Part shown: positions 20,202 through 27,937 of the stretch, piece after piece
Position numbering within the stretch: position 1 is the stretch's first letter
Layout of the letters: the number at the start of each line of letters is the position of its first letter
Assembly (NCBI GenBank): GCA_965277855.1
Contig: OZ255847.1
Span: 5,084,001-5,148,000, forward strand
Origin: Bog-105 sp965277855
GTDB lineage: Bacteria > Acidobacteriota > Terriglobia > Bryobacterales > Bryobacteraceae
Reading direction: 5' to 3'
Length of the DNA stretch: 64,000 nt
Notes under the pieces: generated by a model
Database searches by the model: none
What the model was told of the DNA's origin: nothing
The model's input: the letters and a program-made list of their open reading frames with translations, nothing else
Made by a program: the position numbers and the translations under genes

Positions 20202-20501
20202 ATGGAAATCGGCGTTAGAGAAGCGAAGAGCGGTTTTTCAAAGCTCATCAAAGCCGCGCTTAAAGGAGAAGAGGTCGTGATTACCAACCATGGTCGTGCA
20301 CTGGTAAGAGTCGTGGCGGAAGTGCCCAGTCAGGTCGACCGCAGCCGCGCCTTCGGCTCGCTGAAGCATCTGCTCGCCGATTTGCCTGCTGATTGGGATT
20401 CAGCCGAGCACCAGAACGAGCTGTCCAGGAGGTTTGAGCACGTTCAGGAATTGATGGAAAAGGGCCTGTATCGCGACGGCACGAGTAATACACAAGACTA
20501 A
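20202..20501 (+). CDS. Phd/YefM-type antitoxin
   Basis: A 99-residue protein whose N-terminus, VREAKSGFSKLIKAALKGEEVVITNHGRALVRVV, is the DNA-binding fold of Phd/YefM antitoxins. The acidic C-terminal half would wrap the toxin. It is 8 bases upstream of a PIN-domain gene, forming a type II module. Confidence 0.85.
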   Translation: MEIGVREAKSGFSKLIKAALKGEEVVITNHGRALVRVVAEVPSQVDRSRAFGSLKHLLADLPADWDSAEHQNELSRRFEHVQELMEKGLYRDGTSNTQD

Positions 20502-20509
20502 ATACCCAA

Positions 20510-20887
20510 GTGCTGTTGCTCGACACCAACATCCTAGTCAAAATTGCCAACGATTCCCTCCCCGTCAGAGTCCGCCGCTTTATCGAGAAGCGGCAGGAAC
20601 TTCTGGTGAGCATCGTCACGCCGTGGGAGATAGCGATCCATCCGGAACTCCAGAGACGCGGATTCAGCAACGATCACGTCGAGAAACTAATCCTCCAACT
20701 CGGAGCAAAGCTCCTGCCGGTCACCATGGACCACACTGGCCTTCTTGCCACCCTGCCTCCACATCACAGCGATCCGTTCGATCGTATGATCATCGCGCAA
20801 GCGATCCAGGCGCGCTGCCCGGTCGTTTCCAGCGATCAGCGCTTTCCCCTTTACGAAAGAGCTGGATTACAGGTTGTTTGGGATTAG
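20510..20887 (+). CDS. PIN-domain toxin (VapC-like)
   Basis: A 125-residue PIN-domain ribonuclease. LLLDTNILVKIA supplies the first catalytic Asp, TPWEIAIH the Glu, and HHSDPFDRMIIAQA with SSDQRF the later acids. Pairing with a Phd antitoxin is common for this PIN subgroup. The start is GTG, 8 bases after the antitoxin stop. Confidence 0.85.
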   Translation: MLLLDTNILVKIANDSLPVRVRRFIEKRQELLVSIVTPWEIAIHPELQRRGFSNDHVEKLILQLGAKLLPVTMDHTGLLATLPPHHSDPFDRMIIAQAIQARCPVVSSDQRFPLYERAGLQVVWD

Positions 20888-20944
20888 TTTCCCTTCGCCC
20901 GGCAGACAAACTCGCGGGTCTGGCGTCACCGCATCCAAGCACGA

Positions 20945-20950
20945 TATAAT
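20945..20950 (+). promoter_or_regulatory. Candidate -10 element for the formyltransferase/deacetylase pair
   Basis: A perfect TATAAT lies 66 bases before the formyltransferase gene, in the intergenic stretch after the PIN toxin. The -35 region 17-18 bases upstream (TGGCGT/GGCGTC) is a poor match, so it may be an activator-dependent or weak promoter. Confidence 0.4.
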
Positions 20951-21015
20951 TGCTTCCCAGGGACATTAAGACTAGTAGGTTGCCCAGGGGCTGACCTGAC
21001 AACCAAGCCACTCGC

Positions 21016-21837
21016 TTGCGAGGAGAAGGCCTTATTATCGAACCACCTATCAGGACTCTCCTGATCTGTCATGAGGATGAGCCGCTAAACAGGCACGGCA
21101 TGGCGCGCTGGCTCGCCTCTTTCTCTGATTTTTCAGGATCGATAGTAATTCGCGAAGAATCCAGCCGCATGCGCGCCCGCATCCGCCGCGAAATCAAACG
21201 AATTGGTTTGGTCCGTTTCCTGGACGTCCTCGCCTTCCGGCTCTATTACCAGCGAAAATTGGCTGCCCATGACTCCGCTGTCGAAAAAGAGCTGTTAAAC
21301 AAGCTGGAAAAACGCTTTCCGGAAACGAGTGCTCCGGAGCTCATTACTCCAAGTCCAAATTCGCCCGAGAGCCAGAAGTTTATACAAGACGCCGCGCCGG
21401 ACATCATGATCGCTCGTTGTAAAACTCTGTTGGCCGAGCGCATCTTCAGCATTCCGCAGGTCGGCACATTCGTCATGCATCCCGGCGTTTGCCCGGAATA
21501 CCGCAACTCGCACGGCTGCTTCTGGGCGCTCGCGCGGCGCGATCTCGACCGGGTCGGAATGACTCTCCTGCGTATCGATAAGGGCGTCGACACCGGCCCC
21601 GTTTTCGGCTATTTCACTTACCCGTATGACGAGCGCTCCGAATCCCACATCGTCATCCAAAATCGCGTTGTCTTCGACAATCTCGAAGCCATTCAAGCCA
21701 CGCTCGAACAGATCTTTCGCGGAGAGGCCGTCGCCATCCCCACTGCCGGGCGCGAATCAGCCGCCTGGGGTCAGCCCTGGTTAACCCGCTATCTCTCCTG
21801 GAAACGTAGCGCTGCCAAGGACGGCGCACATCGATGA
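21016..21837 (+). CDS. Formyltransferase-family protein
   Basis: A 273-residue protein with the formyl-transferase fold in its second half: PDIMIARCKTLLAERIFSIPQVGTFVMHPGVCPEYRNSHGCFWAL carries the family N/H-x-H-x-S-LP-like core (here HPGVCPEYRNSHG), followed by GMTLLRIDKGVDTGPVFG. Members modify amino-sugars or amino acids with N10-formyl-THF; the substrate here is unknown. TTG 21016 was taken as start, but GGAGAAGG at 21022-21029 lies just upstream of an ATT at 21034, so the true start is uncertain. It overlaps the deacetylase gene (ATGA). Confidence 0.7.
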   Translation: MRGEGLIIEPPIRTLLICHEDEPLNRHGMARWLASFSDFSGSIVIREESSRMRARIRREIKRIGLVRFLDVLAFRLYYQRKLAAHDSAVEKELLNKLEKRFPETSAPELITPSPNSPESQKFIQDAAPDIMIARCKTLLAERIFSIPQVGTFVMHPGVCPEYRNSHGCFWALARRDLDRVGMTLLRIDKGVDTGPVFGYFTYPYDERSESHIVIQNRVVFDNLEAIQATLEQIFRGEAVAIPTAGRESAAWGQPWLTRYLSWKRSAAKDGAHR

Positions 21838-22754
21838 AATCCGTCACCTTGCTCTATCATGATGTCGTCAAGCCGGGTGCATCCGGCAGCAGCGGCTTCT
21901 GCAGCGCCGACGCCTCTATCTATAAGCTCTCCACCGAGCAGTTTTCGCAACACCTGGATGCCATCAACACCACCGGAAATCTCCCGCGCTCAACGATTAC
22001 CGATGTCCTGCAGCAGCCCTCCGCTCCTCACCATGTGCCCGTCTTCCTGAGCTTCGACGATGGCGGGGCGAGCGCTGCCGAAACCGCCGATCTGCTCGAC
22101 CGCCGCGCCTGGAAGGGACACTTCTTCATCCCCACCGACTTCATCGGTTCAGCCGGCTTTGTCACGGCGACTGCTATTCGAGACCTGCATGCTCGCGGCC
22201 ATGTCATCGGTTCGCACTCGTGCTCGCATCCCAGCCGCATTTCTGCTCTCGCCAACTACGAACTGCAGCGCGAGTGGCGGCAAAGCGTGCAACTTTTGCA
22301 AGACATTGTAGGGGCTACTGTCCAAGTCGCCTCGGTCCCGGGAGGATTCTATTCCGCCCGGGTCGCCGAATTTGCTTATCAGGCCGGTATCCGGGTGCTC
22401 TTCAACTCAGAACCCGTGGTGCGCTCCCTGCGCGTCTCCGATTGCCTGGTGCTGGGACGTTTCGGCTTGCAACAGGCCTCTCCTCCCGAACTGGCCAGGA
22501 AATTCGCCGTAGCGGATCGACAGACCCTGTTGCGCCAGGAAGCGTTTTGGAACGCCAAAAAAATCGCAAAGGTGGCGGGTGGCGAGCAGTGGCTGGCTTT
22601 TCGAAAATGGTGGCTCGGTCGCCATGCTCCGCCGTCCGAAGCGCAAGCGCCGCCCGCTGCTGCCGCAAACGAAAGAGGAGCTTCGGCGGACTCGGCCGCT
22701 GCCGGCGCGGCCGCTGGGCGCGGTTCGTCGAAAGGACCCTACTCGAAGACCTAA
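21834..22754 (+). CDS. Polysaccharide deacetylase (NodB-domain) family protein
   Basis: A 306-residue CE4-type protein. VPVFLSFDDGG carries the catalytic and metal Asp (DD) and HVIGSHSCSHPSRIS the H-x3-H metal ligands of the NodB fold; VASVPGGFYS is a further conserved loop. The C-terminal 60 residues are Ala/Gly/Ser-rich and probably disordered. Its start overlaps the formyltransferase stop, so the pair may build or edit an N-acylated surface glycan; that pathway link is inference. Confidence 0.8.
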   Translation: MKSVTLLYHDVVKPGASGSSGFCSADASIYKLSTEQFSQHLDAINTTGNLPRSTITDVLQQPSAPHHVPVFLSFDDGGASAAETADLLDRRAWKGHFFIPTDFIGSAGFVTATAIRDLHARGHVIGSHSCSHPSRISALANYELQREWRQSVQLLQDIVGATVQVASVPGGFYSARVAEFAYQAGIRVLFNSEPVVRSLRVSDCLVLGRFGLQQASPPELARKFAVADRQTLLRQEAFWNAKKIAKVAGGEQWLAFRKWWLGRHAPPSEAQAPPAAAANERGASADSAAAGAAAGRGSSKGPYSKT

Positions 22755-22806
22755 GTCGGAATTCACCTTTTGATGCCAGCATCCGCGGCGAGGCCGTTCG
22801 AGCGCC

Positions 22807-23031
22807 TCACACCAGCGAACGGTCAAACAAAATAACAGATGGGCCGAACTCCTTTATAGCGGCTTCCCTTACATGATCTTTCGTCATGCCCAGCTCGATC
22901 ACATCGTTGCCGTATTCTGCCTGTACGTCTTCGTCTTTGGCAGTCGGGTTAATGCAATGCCACTTGGCTTCTAATTCCTGCAAGCCTTCAAGGATGTGCC
23001 GCGCTTGCCACTCTGTTAGATCAATATTCAT
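22807..23031 (-). CDS. Small hypothetical protein, possible antitoxin partner
   Basis: A 74-residue acidic protein (many D/E, for example AKDEDVQAEYGNDVIELG), with no recognised family. It lies 7 bases downstream of the Tse2-like gene, on the same strand. Size, charge and position are those of an immunity protein or antitoxin, but no sequence match supports that. Confidence 0.5.
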   Translation of the reverse strand: MNIDLTEWQARHILEGLQELEAKWHCINPTAKDEDVQAEYGNDVIELGMTKDHVREAAIKEFGPSVILFDRSLV

Positions 23032-23038
23032 TGCTTCC

Positions 23039-23419
23039 TCACTCTTTCACAGACAACGCAATTTCGTCTAGCAGCGCTCTGTAGGTGTCGAGCAGCATGC
23101 TTGTTATCGGGCACAGCATGAAATGGCCATCATAATCATTGTGCAATCCCAGTCCATCCGGCAACACGGTTCCTGCCGGAAGCTTCCACACCCATCCGGC
23201 GAAACGCCTTTTGGCTAGTTCCTCTTCGCTGAACGGTGAAATGCCCTTGCCGTTGGCTTGCACCATCCGAAGCCCGTTTAAGTTGTAAGCATCCACATCT
23301 GCAGCCCGGATATGATCGAGTTTCGGAGATTCGGCGTTACCGACCCTGAACAGGTCGGCTTCGGATAAACACAACAATTGGTCCGATCCTCCTGTCATCT
23401 CCGATGGCTCGCGACTCAA
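23039..23419 (-). CDS. Tse2-like ADP-ribosyltransferase-fold toxin candidate
   Basis: A 126-residue protein with GISPFSEEELAKRRFAGWVW, LPAGTVLPDGLGLHND and GHFMLCPITSMLLDTYRALL. The spacing of these blocks (G-S-F, then LP-GT-LP-GL, then GH-ML-P-M) recalls my memory of Pseudomonas Tse2 and its stand-alone relatives; no alignment was run. The start is TTG 23419, which overlaps the xerC stop (TTGA), or ATG 23398. With the small downstream gene it would form a toxin/antitoxin pair. There are no T6SS genes nearby. Confidence 0.5.
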   Translation of the reverse strand: MSREPSEMTGGSDQLLCLSEADLFRVGNAESPKLDHIRAADVDAYNLNGLRMVQANGKGISPFSEEELAKRRFAGWVWKLPAGTVLPDGLGLHNDYDGHFMLCPITSMLLDTYRALLDEIALSVKE

Positions 23420-24321
23420 GCCTTCGGATGCGCCCGGTCGTACACCGCTTGCAAGTCCTGCAAAGAAACCTGTGTGTATTTCTGCGTGGTCGACAGTTTG
23501 GCATGGCCGAGCAGTTCCTGGATCGATCGCAAATCTGCCCCATCCGTGAGTAAATGCGTCGCATATGCGTGGCGGAAACTATGCGGATGCACCGTCGCGT
23601 CTCCCGTCACCGCGATCGCATACATTTTTACCAGCCGACGCACTTGCCGGTCACTCAAACGGCCCCCGCGCCCGTTCAGGAAGAGCGCGCGCTCGGCCGC
23701 CATTGGAGCAACGCGCTTCGACAGGTATCGTTGCACTGCCGTAACCGCTCGATCACCCACCGGAACCTCGCGTTCTTTATCGCCCTTCCCCCGCACCCGC
23801 AGCCAGCCGGCGCCCAGATCCACGTGCTCCAAATCAATCCCGACCAGCTCGCTCACGCGAATGCCACACCCATACAGCAGTTCGAGTAATGCCAGATCGC
23901 GCTCGCGCGATGGTTTCTCGATGGGCTCGCCCGCTGCCACCGAATCGATCAGCCGGTTTGTTTTCTCTTCGCTCATCACATCCGGCAATCGCTGTTTGAT
24001 CTTCGGTGTCCGTAGCCGCTTCGCCGGGTTTACCGCCAATACTCCCTCCCGCAGCAGAAACTGATACAGCGCCCGCACCGCCGCCAGTTTGCGGCGCACC
24101 GTAACCGTACTTAGTTTGTGTTCGTAGAGACTGCCCAGCCACTCCCGCAGCGCTGCCAAATCGATGGCGTGTACAGCCGGCGAGTCAACCGCGTCAGCCA
24201 GCGTGAAGTAAGCCGCGAACTGTTCCAAATCCGAAGCATAATTTCGCCACGTGTGCTTCGACGCCCCACGCCGCTCCAGTTCAGCCAGATACTTCGCAAC
24301 ACACTCGCGTATTTGCGTCAT
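23416..24321 (-). CDS. xerC: Tyrosine recombinase XerC
   Basis: A 301-residue site-specific tyrosine recombinase that resolves chromosome dimers with XerD. The N-terminal SAM-like core-binding domain is followed by a catalytic domain with Arg155 (CGIRVSELVG), Lys179 (RGKGDKER), His247 and Arg250 (HPHSFRHAYATH), His273 (LGHAKLSTT) and Tyr282 (KYTQV). All catalytic residues are present, so it should be active. ATG 24321 gives the usual family length; the frame continues upstream into trmFO. It overlaps the trmFO 3' end by 41 bases, an arrangement seen in other bacteria. Confidence 0.92.
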   Translation of the reverse strand: MTQIRECVAKYLAELERRGASKHTWRNYASDLEQFAAYFTLADAVDSPAVHAIDLAALREWLGSLYEHKLSTVTVRRKLAAVRALYQFLLREGVLAVNPAKRLRTPKIKQRLPDVMSEEKTNRLIDSVAAGEPIEKPSRERDLALLELLYGCGIRVSELVGIDLEHVDLGAGWLRVRGKGDKEREVPVGDRAVTAVQRYLSKRVAPMAAERALFLNGRGGRLSDRQVRRLVKMYAIAVTGDATVHPHSFRHAYATHLLTDGADLRSIQELLGHAKLSTTQKYTQVSLQDLQAVYDRAHPKA

Positions 24322-25642
24322 GTAGAAACTCTTCGAACGCCTCCGCCGCGCGGCGACACACCTCGGCATGACGGGCTTTCTTGTCATGCCGGAACTTTTT
24401 CTTCGTCGCCTCGTCGAGCGATGGCAGTAAGTCGAACGTGATGTTCGCCGGTTGAAATTGCTTTGCGTCGGCACGCGTGATGTAGTGGCACAAACTGCCG
24501 AGCGCCGTCTCGCGCGGGAACAACAGCGGCGGGTCGCCTTGCGCTGCCAGCGCGGCATTGCGCCCCGCCAGCAGGCCTGTTGCAATCGACTCCGCATATC
24601 CTTCGACGCCCGAAATCTGCCCCGCGAAAAAGATGCGCCGCTCCATTCTTAATTGCAGTGTCGCTTCGAGCAGCGCCGGCGAATTGATGTACGTATTACG
24701 ATGCATCTGCCCGAACCGCACAAACTCCGCGTGCTCCAGGCCCGGAATGAGCCGAAACACGCGCGCCTGATCGCCAAACCGCATGTGATTTTGAAAACCC
24801 ACCAGGTTATAGCTGTCCGCCCGCTGGTTCTCCTGGCGCAACTGCACCGCCGCATAAGGCCAGCAGCCTGTACGGGGATCGGTCAAGCCCGCCGCCTTCA
24901 TCGGTCCGAAGCGCAGTGTTTCTTTGCCGCGCCCGGCGATCTCTTCAATCGGCAGACAACCTTCAAAAAACGGCGTTTTGTCCTCCGCTATGTGCGGCTC
25001 ATAATGCTCGGCCTCGATCAAGGCATCGACGAATGCGTAATATTGCGTTTTGTCGAACGGGCAGTTGATGTAATCATCGGTTCCATCGAGCGACTTGTCC
25101 CAACGCGATGCGCGGAACGCCACCGACATATCCACCGAATCGGCCGCCACGATCGGACTGATACTGTCGTAAAAGAATAGCCGGTCAGCTCCGGTGATAC
25201 GTCCTATCTCGCCGGCAAGCGCATCGCTGGTCAACGGGCCCGTTGCGATCACGACTATGCCGTCAAGTGGAATCGCAGTCACTTCGCCCCGCCGCACTTC
25301 AATCAGCGGGTGAGCCTCGATCGCGCGGGTAATCGCGGCTGAAAAGACCTCGCGATCCACCGTAAGAGCATGGCCGCCCGGCACGCGCGCTGCTTGCGCC
25401 GCCGTCATCAGCAGTGAGCCCAGTGCCCGCATCTCCTGCTTCAACAGCCACGGAGCCGAATGTATCTGCTCCGTCTTCAGTGAGTTACTGCAGACTAACT
25501 CGCCAAAATTGTCGGTGGCGTGCGCGGCCGTTTTCCGCAGCGGGCGCATTTCGTACAGCACCACGCGAACGCCCGCCGAGGCAGCCTGAAATGCCGCTTC
25601 GCATCCGGCGAGTCCGGCCCCGATCACGTGAATCGTCTGCAA
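24281..25642 (-). CDS. trmFO: Methylenetetrahydrofolate--tRNA-(uracil-5-)-methyltransferase TrmFO
   Basis: A 453-residue FAD and folate-dependent enzyme that makes m5U54 in tRNA. IHVIGAGLAGCEAAFQAA binds FAD; LYEMRP, ATDNFGELVCSNSLK and FFAGQISGVEGYAESIATG are family signatures. Its 3' end overlaps xerC, and the alcohol dehydrogenase gene (upstream on this strand) ends 3 bases before its start codon. Confidence 0.95.
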   Translation of the reverse strand: MQTIHVIGAGLAGCEAAFQAASAGVRVVLYEMRPLRKTAAHATDNFGELVCSNSLKTEQIHSAPWLLKQEMRALGSLLMTAAQAARVPGGHALTVDREVFSAAITRAIEAHPLIEVRRGEVTAIPLDGIVVIATGPLTSDALAGEIGRITGADRLFFYDSISPIVAADSVDMSVAFRASRWDKSLDGTDDYINCPFDKTQYYAFVDALIEAEHYEPHIAEDKTPFFEGCLPIEEIAGRGKETLRFGPMKAAGLTDPRTGCWPYAAVQLRQENQRADSYNLVGFQNHMRFGDQARVFRLIPGLEHAEFVRFGQMHRNTYINSPALLEATLQLRMERRIFFAGQISGVEGYAESIATGLLAGRNAALAAQGDPPLLFPRETALGSLCHYITRADAKQFQPANITFDLLPSLDEATKKKFRHDKKARHAEVCRRAAEAFEEFLHDANTRVCCEVSG

Positions 25643-25645
25643 CTC

Positions 25646-26659
25646 TTAGTGTAAGTCGTTCTTCAATACCATCCGGTAACGCGCCTTGCCCGCTTCCAGA
25701 TGCTCAATCGCTTCGTTGGCTTTGCCCATCTGGAACTCTTCGGTAATCGGCGAGATGCCATGACGCGCGCAGAAGTCGAGCATCTTGATCGCTGTTGCCG
25801 GCGCGCCCACCGGACTGCCGGAAATTTCTTTCTGCCCGAGAATTACCGGCGCCGGACTCGTCCGCAATTCGGGAGTGAAACCAACCGTGTGAAAGCGTCC
25901 CTTTGGAGCCAGCGCGGCTAGATACCCGCCCAAGTCAATCTTCGCCATGATCGTCGAAAGAATAAAGTCGAAGGAGCCCGCGGCTTTCTTGAGGTCGTCT
26001 TTGGAATTGGTGTCGAGGATTTTGTGCGCGCCCAACTTTTTCGCCTCATCCGCCTTTGAACTCGAGGAAGTGAAGGCTGTGACTTCGCAGCCCCACTTGT
26101 TGGCAAACTGCAACGCCAGGTGTCCCAAGCCGCCGATGCCGATCACTCCCACCCGATCGGTCGGCCGAACGTCGAATTGAACGAGCGGATTGAAGACCGT
26201 ACTGCCGGCGCAGAGCAGCGGCCCCGCTTTAGCCAGATCGATGCCTTCCGGAATTGGGGTCGCCCAGATCCAATGACAGCGCACACGAGTAGCAAACGCC
26301 CCATGATGCCCAACAATGGTCGGTTTTCCACGGACGCACAAGTTGTGATCGCCCGCCAGGCACTGCCGGCAATATAGACAGCTTTCGGCGAACCACCCCA
26401 CGCCGACCGTCTCCCCTTCTTTCACCAGCTTGGCGTCAGACCCGAGCGCGACTACCTTGCCGATCGCTTCATGCCCTGGTACGAGCGGGTACTTCGTTAT
26501 GCCAAATTCGTTGTTGATGATCGACAGATCCGAGTGGCAGATCCCGCAGTACTCGACTTCGATCTCGACCTCTTCATCGCCGAGCGGCCCCGGATCAAAA
26601 GAAAAGGGCTCCAACTTGCCTTTGGCCTGCGTTACCGCCAGCGCGTGAATGTCACTCAT
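25646..26659 (-). CDS. Zinc-dependent NAD(P) alcohol dehydrogenase
   Basis: A 337-residue medium-chain dehydrogenase/reductase of the cinnamyl/YahK-like group. The catalytic zinc site is CGICHSD with GHEAIG, the structural zinc site is the four-Cys cluster ESCLYCRQCLAGDHNLC, and the Rossmann motif is IGIGGLGHLALQFA. It likely reduces aldehydes or oxidises primary alcohols in the cytoplasm. ATG 26659 (start DIHALAVT) was chosen; the in-frame upstream extension is not alcohol dehydrogenase sequence but a relic of a mutase C-terminus. Three bases separate its stop from the trmFO start. Confidence 0.9.
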   Translation of the reverse strand: MSDIHALAVTQAKGKLEPFSFDPGPLGDEEVEIEVEYCGICHSDLSIINNEFGITKYPLVPGHEAIGKVVALGSDAKLVKEGETVGVGWFAESCLYCRQCLAGDHNLCVRGKPTIVGHHGAFATRVRCHWIWATPIPEGIDLAKAGPLLCAGSTVFNPLVQFDVRPTDRVGVIGIGGLGHLALQFANKWGCEVTAFTSSSSKADEAKKLGAHKILDTNSKDDLKKAAGSFDFILSTIMAKIDLGGYLAALAPKGRFHTVGFTPELRTSPAPVILGQKEISGSPVGAPATAIKMLDFCARHGISPITEEFQMGKANEAIEHLEAGKARYRMVLKNDLH

Positions 26660-26689
26660 GCGAGTGAGATGCGCTACTAACATGAACCG

Positions 26690-26770
26690 ACTCTCAGAAA
26701 CTTTCCCGTATTCGCTGAATACGTTGCGAAGTGTACTGGTGATCTCGCTTACCGTGACCATTTGCGGCAA
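26690..26770 (-). pseudogene. Relic of a methylmalonyl-CoA mutase 3' end
   Basis: Minus-strand translation gives VTVSEITSTLRNVFSEYGK, which matches the C-terminus of the intact mutase in this window (VTVGEISDQLRKVFGEYRESF). At DNA level, TCAGAAACTTTCCCG-TATTCGC and the following GAA-AC positions match the sequence near 27938-27965, with one base missing that shifts the frame and removes the stop. It is a leftover from a partial duplication or a lost second mutase gene. Confidence 0.75.
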
Positions 26771-26884
26771 CTGCGGAGCATCGAGCGCGGTGCAGGTCTT
26801 CGACCCGGAATTACACGAATTCGTTCGAAAGTGCGTTTCAAATAGGGCAGTTGCTCTAACTGCTTTCGCACGACCTCCGTAGCT

Positions 26885-27301
26885 TTAGGCGGCTTGCTTC
26901 GTGTGCCCGGTAATCGACCACGCTACGACAGCTACTTGCCAGTGCTCTGGTAACGATTCCCGCAGCACCCAAAGATGGCTGCCCGTCACTGACTCATCGC
27001 TGGCTTTTCCGGCCTCTTCAAACCAAGTAGTGAAGTCAGCCAGCTTGTAGGCGAGAAGGCCGCTGCCGTGAATCTGAACGTTTGTGATTTCGAGCCGCCG
27101 AATCCGATGTTCCGGCAGTACAGCCAGCCAAGCGGCCACTGCGTCCTTGCCGCGCAAGGCCGGTTGATTCGGAGGCAACCAGACGACGTCGTCGACGCAC
27201 AGAGAAACGACACCTGTCATGTTGCCAGCAAGCTCATATTCGAGCCATTGTTGATGGACGGCCATGATTCCTTGTTCTGCGCCACCACGTTGGGGAATCA
27301 T
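26885..27301 (-). CDS. SnoaL/DUF4440-like NTF2-fold protein
   Basis: A protein of about 138 residues with the NTF2-like pattern: AVHQQWLEYELAGNMTGVVSLCVDDVVWLPPNQPALRGKDAVAAWL, then a central beta-sheet and a W-x-W-like end (VAVVAWSITGHTK). Members are small ketosteroid-isomerase-like enzymes or binding proteins; the substrate is unknown. ATG 27301 was preferred to the longer frame starting at 27340. There are no clear operon partners. Confidence 0.7.
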   Translation of the reverse strand: MIPQRGGAEQGIMAVHQQWLEYELAGNMTGVVSLCVDDVVWLPPNQPALRGKDAVAAWLAVLPEHRIRRLEITNVQIHGSGLLAYKLADFTTWFEEAGKASDESVTGSHLWVLRESLPEHWQVAVVAWSITGHTKQAA

Positions 27302-27466
27302 GGATAAGTCTACCCTGAATTCGCACTGAGATCTGCGCATTGAAGAGTGTCGAGTGCGGGTTAATGCCGAGTTGCTTCCGGGAATCCTACGCTAATTAGC
27401 GCCGAAGCTTACTCTTGAAGGCGAAGACCCCTGCGGACGGAGTTTTGGGAGGGGAGGGGGCGCTGC

Positions 27467-27628
27467 TCAGAGTTGGATGATGTTCAGTCCGAGAATGCGT
27501 GTTAAAGTCACGGACTCTCCAACTGTCTTCTGTACGTTCTCGATGGCTTGATCCGCCGTCATCTTCCGGCGTTCTGCCGCGATCAGGATACTGGAGTCGA
27601 GGACTATTTCCAGGAGGGCGGATTCCAT
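27467..27628 (-). pseudogene. Truncated PIN-domain toxin (N-terminal fragment)
   Basis: A 53-residue reading frame, start at 27628, overlapping the antitoxin 3' end by 25 bases. It begins LLEIVLDSSILIAAERRKMTA, which is the first strand and catalytic Asp of a VapC PIN domain, but stops after GESVTLTRILGLNIIQL, before the remaining acidic residues. It is a toxin left truncated and probably inactive. Confidence 0.65.
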
Positions 27629-27891
27629 GGCTGCCGCTGCGCCTTGATGCCTTCCTCGATATCACGGGCAAAGCCGTCATCCATTGTGGCATCCGATCCG
27701 CGCGCCTTGAGATCCGCGATTACTTCCGAGATCATGCGGGCTGCGGGTCTGGACGGTTTGATGACAGCCATGGGCCGGTTGCCCTGTTCGATGATGATCT
27801 CGCTGCCCTGCCGGACCTCTGCCAGCACGGCGGCAATGTCCTTCCCCACATCGGCCTCTGACATGGGGGCAACAGCCATACCTCCGATCAT
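27604..27891 (-). CDS. Phd/YefM-like antitoxin of a broken toxin-antitoxin module
   Basis: A 95-residue protein: VGKDIAAVLAEVRQGSEIIIEQGNRPMAVIKPS is the Phd/YefM DNA-binding fold, followed by an acidic tail. ATG 27891 was used, with internal ATGs at 27879 and 27864 also possible. The toxin gene that overlaps its end is truncated, so this may be an orphan antitoxin. Confidence 0.75.
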   Translation of the reverse strand: MIGGMAVAPMSEADVGKDIAAVLAEVRQGSEIIIEQGNRPMAVIKPSRPAARMISEVIADLKARGSDATMDDGFARDIEEGIKAQRQPWNPPSWK

Positions 27892-27937
27892 AGCGGCTCC
27901 TGGTCGTCTTCATCCGCGGCGGCTAAACCCTAGGTTT

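Noticed and set aside
24118..24441. A plus-strand frame opposite xerC/trmFO
   Set aside because: Antisense shadow; the xerC catalytic residues are all in the minus-strand frame.
26770..26885. Minus-strand fragment reading VVRKQLEQLPYLKRTFERI
   Set aside because: It looks protein-like but is short, has no start or family, and could be chance; not called.
27396..27692. A 98-codon minus-strand frame
   Set aside because: It overlaps the truncated PIN toxin and the antitoxin in a different frame and has no motifs.
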